64,000 nt of DNA from Lumnitzera littorea (Eukaryota > Streptophyta > Magnoliopsida > Myrtales > Combretaceae): the NCBI GenBank assembly GCA_024138015.1, contig JAMXBB010000010.1, forward strand, positions 11,035,254 to 11,099,253. The letters run 5' to 3'. Numbering within the stretch: the stretch's first letter is position 1; each line of letters begins with the position of its first letter. The position numbers and the translations under genes are program-made. The notes beneath the pieces are model-generated. The model made no database searches and was not told where the DNA came from. It saw nothing but the letters and a program-made list of their open reading frames with translations. Below are positions 58,312 to 64,000 of this stretch, one piece after another.

Positions 58312-59116
58312 TTTATGCCTTTTCTTTCCTGTCGCTTTTGTCTTTTTATTTGTTCATATTTCAGTTCCATAACTTTTATGGATGAGTAAATATGAAAAGT
58401 ATACAAGCTTAATTTTAATAGAATTATTTTGAAAGTTAACTCTTTAGATTAGTAATAAAACCTTAAGCATTAAGCTTAATTTGAATCAGTTTAGAGAGTT
58501 TTAATTTAATGAGTCTATATAATACTTAGTATATTACTTTAGATGATTTTAACCTTTCCCAACATGTTTGGATAATGGTTAGGACCCTTGATAGATCATG
58601 CGCCTTCATATCTTTTCTAAACCAATTGTGGCTTAATAGTTAACTAGATTTAAAAGTGATCATAAATTGTTACTTACTAATTATTATTGCAAAAACACAT
58701 ACATGTATATAGATATGCCTCTTCTTTCTTGTTGTTTTTGTCTTTTAATTTGTTCATATTTTAGTTCCGTAACTTTTATGGATGAGTAAATATGAAAAGT
58801 ATGTAAGGCTAATTTTAATAGAATCATTTTGGAAGTTAACTCTTTAGATTAGTAATGGAACCTAAAGCATTAAACTTAATTCAAACCAGTTTAGAAAGTT
58901 TTAATTTGATCACTCTATATAATATTTAGTATATTACTTTAGATGATTTTAACCTTTCCTAATATGTTTGGATAATGGTCAAGACCCTTGATAGATCATG
59001 CGCCTTCGTATTTTTTTCTAAACCAATTGTGGCTTAATAGTCAACTAGAATTAAAAGTGATAATAAGTTGTTACTAATTATTATTGCATAAACACACACA
59101 CGTGTATAGATATGCT
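58312..59116 (+). repeat. 400-bp tandem duplication
   Basis: Two head-to-tail copies with a 400-bp period, phased for example on AACTTTTATGGATGAGTAAA at 58371 and 58771, and on GACCCTTGATAGATCATGCG. Scattered substitutions and small indels separate them, so this is a genuine older duplication, unlike 53704-54534. Non-coding. Confidence 0.88.
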
Positions 59117-59399
59117 ACTTATGAGAAGAGAGTTTCCTAAACCAAGCTCTTCAAATATACCACTTGTTATTTCAACATTGAGTTTGTTGAGATCATCTAT
59201 TTCATTGCCCTATATAAATCATCATTTTTCATTTTTTTTTTCAATAAAACCACTTATTTATATAAAAAAGTCAAGACTTTTATGGAAGTTAACCATGTTC
59301 TAGGATGTCCGTTATGTAAGACATCAAAATTAGAAGATAAAAGTCCTAGCGGCGAGACATTTGAAAAGACACAATTCCTTTTCAAATCTGATCGAACTT

Positions 59400-61212
59400 T
59401 TACTAATCCATCAGCTAGACAATTATTTTTCCTAATAGTTTAAAGCAACTTCTCAATATTGAGCCTAGATATTCTATCCCTGCAAACCAGCACCACCTCA
59501 TGTAAAAACCTATCATCAATGTTATATTCAAAATGATTGGAATGGCCTCATAACGATCAGTTAAAATTACTAAACCACTGCAATGAATAGACAAAGCAAT
59601 GGATAATCCCTCAGCAATACTCCATAACTCCACTTCAAGGGCTGAAACAGCAACAATTCCCTTTGCAAAACTTGCAAGACATTGTTTTGTTGTTGTTAGA
59701 AAGATTCCGCTGATTCCTGCGTTATTTGAATCATAAACAATTGAGGCATTAGTTAATAAATAAACCTTATTCTCCTTGGCCAAACATGTAGTTTTTGTAG
59801 TATTCAGCATTAAACAAATTATCTGCTGCATCAAATTGTGGAATGGCAAATGATGGCGAAAATTCCATAGGCTCTATAACAGCGAAGTGAATAAACAAGG
59901 CCATGGAATCTGTCGCTGTCTTCTATCCTTCTTGGAAAAACGATAGTTGGTGTAGATCCAATCTTGTAGAGAAAGATTCAACGAGTCTTTAAAAAATTGA
60001 CTTTGATTCATCTGCATCCATACCTATTTGATCTCTACACAATCTCTTAGCAAATGAGAGTCTGTTTCAACTTCAGTGTGACAAAAAAGGGTATAGAATG
60101 TCTACCTGAGTAACCCTACCTACAAGAACACTCTTTGTTGGTAACAAATTATGAAAAATGAACCAAATAAAAGTTCTAATTTTCGGTAGGGCCGGTATCT
60201 TCCATATCCATTCCTATCTTACAGCATGTTGTCTCCCGTTTTGCTCTTTCTGCATTTTTTCATAAGCACTTTTCATTGTAAAATAATCTGATGGATGCCA
60301 CTTTGAGCATAAAGCTAACAAAACCAATGCCTTGCTAATGTTTGCTTCAAGTGTAGATCAACATTACATAGTTTGCTAATTAGTTGCAAGGTTAACTGAA
60401 AACCAATAAGATTCTTGTTCCAAACGTTTAAATCAATCCAGGCATCAGCTACTAGAGGACCTATAGAAAAAGATCTTGGAGCACCATCCAATGTCTAGTT
60501 ATGATGCCAAAACAAGGTAGGACAACCATCTCTTACATTCCTTTGAACATTTTTTTCAACCATAAAGACTGCATACTGATTTCCTTTGCCAATTTAGTCG
60601 ATCCTTTTTTCAATTTGTTATGAGGAAAAGAGTTATATTTTTGCCACAAGAAGTGAGGTTACAATCCCTCTTTCTTCTTGACCTTCCAAACCAATTTTGA
60701 TATACTAGCAGTATTTCTTAATCACAAATTTGATAAGCCTATTCCCCCCAGACTCTGGGTATTGTGATTCTACCCCAACCTATCTAGTGAACAACTCTTT
60801 TATCGTTAGAAGATCCACAAAGGAAATCTCTACTCATACGCTCAATTTGATCGATTGTTTGACTAGGCAAAATAGCAACTCGAGTATAAAAATTTGTGAT
60901 GCCATCAATAGTTGAAGGTAACAAAACACTTTTACTTGTGAAATTAAGTAGTTTTGCTTTCCACCCCGTTATTTTAGCTCCGATTTTCTCTAATAAGAAA
61001 TTCAGGTCAAAGTTTTTTAATACCCCATTCTTAGATAGAGGATATCCAAGATATCTTTCAAATCGATCACATTACTTGATACCTAAGACACAAGAAATGT
61101 GCTCTCAACTCATGGCTTAAATTCTTTGAAAAAGAATACAAGAATTTGCATGATTTAACTTTTGACATGATATTTCTTGGAATCACTCCATTTCATTCAT
61201 CATGTGCAAACC
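59400..61212 (-). pseudogene. L1-type LINE ORF2, C-terminal half, decayed
   Basis: Minus strand. In coding order: FERYLGYPLSKNGVLKNFDL near 61050, IGAKITGWKAKLLNF near 60970, VAILPSQTIDQIERMSRDFL near 60860 (end of the RT region), VVHxIGWGRITIP near 60780, then the zf-RVT zinc region with LFCHTEVETDSHLLRDCV near 60070, and a C-terminal RNase H in the open frame 59849-59415 (NNAGISGIFLTTTKQC, ALEVELWSIAEGLSIAL, LVILTDRYEAI). The first RNase H Asp is Asn (TNAS). Many stops. The 5' part is cut by the Tat LTR at 61213. Plus-strand frames here are shadows. Confidence 0.85.
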
Positions 61213-63734
61213 TGTACTTTTAGAAAATTTTTTTTTTTTCTCTTTAGAATAGAGAAAAACGGTGTTAATTCAAAAATATAAAAATACAAAAACAAAGAAA
61301 AACTGAAAAATTAGAAAAAGCACAAAAAAATAGAAAAATTAAAATATACAATAAAAACTAAAAAAAAAAACATTTGAGATTTTAGAAAATAGGAATAATC
61401 ATTAAGTTTTGGATATGTTAGAATATTAAAAGAATAAAGTAGAATTTTTTTTAGAATAAATTAGAAATAAATTAAAAGGTTTGGACATTTTAATGTTGTT
61501 CAATTTGGTCCTTCACAAAGAGATTTTTTATGCTCGGGCTTAGATTTAATATTTGAATATAACTTAGACCAACCTAATCTATATATGCAATTTGCTTGCA
61601 AATATGGACAAAACATGAGTCAATAGCCCATTTAATAAGATACTTCATATGCAAGCTTGAGACCTGGGTTCTAGTCTCAACAAAAGCACTTGGTGCCTTT
61701 TGCCTTTTCTGGCCAAATGTAGATATGTGTCATCCTGTGATTGGCTGTATGTGTTCATTTTCCATTACTTTCTCACTCTTTTTCCCCTTTTCTCGCGCAA
61801 AACACACCTAGGTTATCCAATTTGAAGCAATTTTCAATCAATTTTTCTTTGTGTTTTACCAAATTAATGGTGAAATCACAAAGTACACTTGGAGTACAGC
61901 AATTTAAATCTAAAAACAACTTACTACATTCATTAATTTGGTCAAAATTGGATTAAAAGATGAACAAAAAAAACTTAAATGCTTATATTTGAAAATTCGG
62001 TGATTCAAGCATTTCATTGATTTTCGAATCTTTTAATGATCATTTCAAGAAAAAATGAAGCTCCTTTAACACGTTTTGATGAGATTTTTCAATCAGATCG
62101 GACTAAATTCAATGATTTTGGGTTAAATTTCATCAAAACCATTAAATGAAAGAAATCGAAATTGATCCATTCATTAACCTTTCCATGTTGAATTCATATA
62201 ATAAAACCATAAAAGGGAACCCATGAATCTTAATGGATCATCAGTCCACTCTTAAGACCACCATACATACTCTTTCTCTCTCTACGTTGTAGCTCATGTT
62301 GGTGGTTTTGAACAAAACCACTACAACAAAAAGCTTCCACATAGCCTCACCTCTTTAACCTAACCCTTCTTGTTCCTTACTGTAGATTGTAGCAACAATA
62401 CTACCTACTTAGGGTTTGATAGTGACAGTTACTTGCGAAACATACACCATCAATTGCCATCAATCAAACCCAACACCAAAGTTGAGCTCATTGCATCCTA
62501 CAACCCTAAACCCGACCATCTTTACATGCCCTGTAGCCAATATGCGTCACCAAGCTTCACTACCACCAGCCACCACATTCAACCACCACCTAAATCACTC
62601 CAAACATCGTAGCACTCTCCCTATACCCCTTAAGTCCAATAGAAAACAAGCAAAACGGAACTCACTTACTCATTTAGGTACTCAAAGCTTGCCAAAACCA
62701 CCCTTGTTGCATGTTGCTACTCCTTTTCACTTTACTCAACTCGACGACCCATTTTGCTACCCACACCCAAACCCAACCTGATTTGAAAGCCTACTCTAGA
62801 GACCCCTTTCGACCTATATACTATTCTGGTCTAGTCCTTCTTCGTTGTTTGTTTTGGTTTTCTTATTGTATTTTTTTTTAATTTATTCTATTGTAATAAA
62901 AACTTGTAATTAAAAAAAAAAAGAAGAAGAAGCATAGGAAAGGTTCTTTTTTTTTTTGCTTTGGTAGAAAAATAAAGAAAAAATAAATAATAAAACATGT
63001 TGCATCACTTAGAAAAACCTTTTTTTTTTTAAGTAAATGAACCCTTTTCAAAGTTAGAGTTTATTTAGAATTTTTCCAAGAAAATAAAATAGTAAAAAAT
63101 TAAGACCCTTCCTTTTAGATTTTTTTCTTAAAGAAAATCAACAGGCTAAAAAGCTTAAAGCAAACCATTTTTTAGAATTAAAAGAAATCAACATATCTAA
63201 AGTTTTATAGAATGAACTACAGAACCGTTTCCTCAATTAGTGGGTATGTAAGTACTCGTAGGAACCTACGGGATGACTTAAAATATAAAAATTTTCCTTT
63301 CTTCTTTTTGGAAATAAATAAACTTAATTTTTTTTAAACTCGTAAGAGCTATTTGTTTACTCGTAAATTAGCATTATTGTTATTATTCTTTTGGATAATT
63401 TTGAAAGTAAATTCAAATTTAAAATGTTAAGGTAATACGCATTAAGGTTTTATAGGTTAGACCCCGAATCCAAAACTCTGGTTTTTCAGAAACCGTATTT
63501 TAAAGTTGGTTTGTCTAGAGACTAATAGTTATGTTATAACTAATCTATTCATTAGTTATCACTTAACACTTTTCTCAATTTTGATTTAATGGTGCCTCCA
63601 ATTTTTTTTTTTTAAAGATTAAAAAGAACCAAGTTTTTCTTAATCTACGGTCAATGATCTATATTAAATGGGTATAAGGTTTAATATAGATTAGGTTAAG
63701 AAAAATTTTGAAAATTGAGAAAATTTCATGCTCA
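61213..63734 (+). mobile_element. Tat/Ogre-type 5' LTR, element continues past window
   Basis: Starts TGTACTTTTAG inside the LINE, a form of TGTAGATACCCCACTTTTA (12183) with a short deletion, and ends near GCTCA at 63734. Body homologous to 12183-14299. A degraded tRNA-Arg PBS follows at 63741, so this is a 5' LTR and the internal region lies to the right, beyond 64000. A C-rich leader lies at 62270-62790 (frames of 80 and 121 codons there are compositional). Target-site copy on the left would be AAACC; the right one is outside the window. Confidence 0.7.
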
Positions 63735-63740
63735 ATAGCT

Positions 63741-63759
63741 TGATAATTTCACTAGGGAT
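63741..63759 (+). other. Degraded tRNA-Arg-type primer-binding site
   Basis: TGATAATTTCACTAGGGAT; every difference from the Tat/Ogre PBS is a G-to-A or C-to-T transition. Followed by CTAAAGAGGG. Confidence 0.65.
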
Positions 63760-64000
63760 CTAAAGAGGGCTAGGTACTTACACATTCCAATTTTAACTTT
63801 ATCTTTTAATATATCCATGATTAATTTTATTTTTCTTATAAATATCTCTTTAGTGTAATAGTTGTACTAATGTTTTGTTTTCTTACAGTTAATCTTTTGG
63901 GGTTTAAAATTTTTAGTATGAGGGGGGGAGAGAGAGAGATGGGGTGGGTAGGGAGGGGAGGGTGTGTGGTGTGGGGTTTTCTTTCAATTGTATCATAAAT
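63760..64000 (+). other. Leader of right-edge Tat element, G-rich
   Basis: Non-coding; ends in a G-rich tract with GAGAGAGAGA (63920-63975), similar in position to the G-rich tract after the element C PBS (38200-38222). Confidence 0.5.

Noticed and set aside
62416..62781. 121-codon plus frame in the right-edge LTR
   Set aside because: Falls in the G-poor, C-rich leader, where stop codons are rare by composition; it overlaps another frame of 80 codons.

Overview
This window is AT-rich plant nuclear DNA, almost certainly an angiosperm repeat-rich intergenic or pericentromeric block. The evidence is plant-specific retrotransposon lineages (Athila, Tat/Ogre/Retand, and a chromovirus-like Ty3/gypsy), a plant PIF/Harbinger transposon, an L1 LINE, and Tourist-like, hAT-like and Mutator-like non-autonomous elements. 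I found no host protein gene, tRNA, rRNA or CRISPR array that I could support. Almost every coding trace is a dead transposable-element gene. In-frame stops are mostly TAG/TAA where Gln or Trp is expected, and catalytic Asp/Glu are often changed to Asn/Lys. This is the C-to-T and G-to-A signature of long-methylated DNA.

Layout. 1-0.87 kb: Athila gag (minus strand). 3.7-5.8 and 9.0-11.1 kb: two solo LTRs of one about 2.1-kb family, with target-site duplications (TSDs). 6.7-8.2 kb: a 1.5-kb near-complete palindrome with a 10-bp TSD (Mutator-like foldback). 11.1-11.7 kb: hAT MITE with an 8-bp TSD. 12.2-14.3 kb: solo LTR with an exact TSD. 14.3-27.7 kb: one old Tat/Retand-like element in plus orientation (leader, gag, protease, RT, RNase H, second RNase H, integrase, 3' repeat array, antisense reading frames), broken by an LTR-like insertion and by a solo LTR at 24.69-26.87 kb.

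27.7-47.7 kb is a three-level nest. Chromovirus-like element A (27735 to about 47660) is split inside integrase by gag-only element B (32766-46732). The 3' LTR of B is split by gag-only Tat element C (36136-46673). C has perfect TSDs (GGCAG), B has near-perfect ones (AAGGT/GAGGT), and the broken host reading frame resumes on the far side. B and C have LTRs, primer-binding sites and gag but no pol, so they look like non-autonomous elements dependent on relatives; A and B share LTR-end, PBS and polypurine-tract style.

47.7-64 kb: unassigned remnant; PIF/Harbinger element (Myb-like ORF1 plus DDE transposase with introns); AT-rich spacer; possible hAT-like element; a 415-bp duplication around a single N at 54119, most likely an assembly artefact; Tourist-like MITE; 400-bp tandem duplication; minus-strand L1 LINE; and a Tat LTR with its PBS running off the right edge.

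The least ordinary structures are: an array of about 14 hairpin-forming units in the 3' untranslated region of C; a 107-bp array with a conserved palindrome in the 3' region of the older Tat element; antisense reading frames in that same 3' region; C-rich, G-poor leaders (two carrying a CGCCCAG minisatellite) just after the TATA box in the Tat LTRs; and the gag-only ORF of B with an acidic, coiled-coil-like tail.
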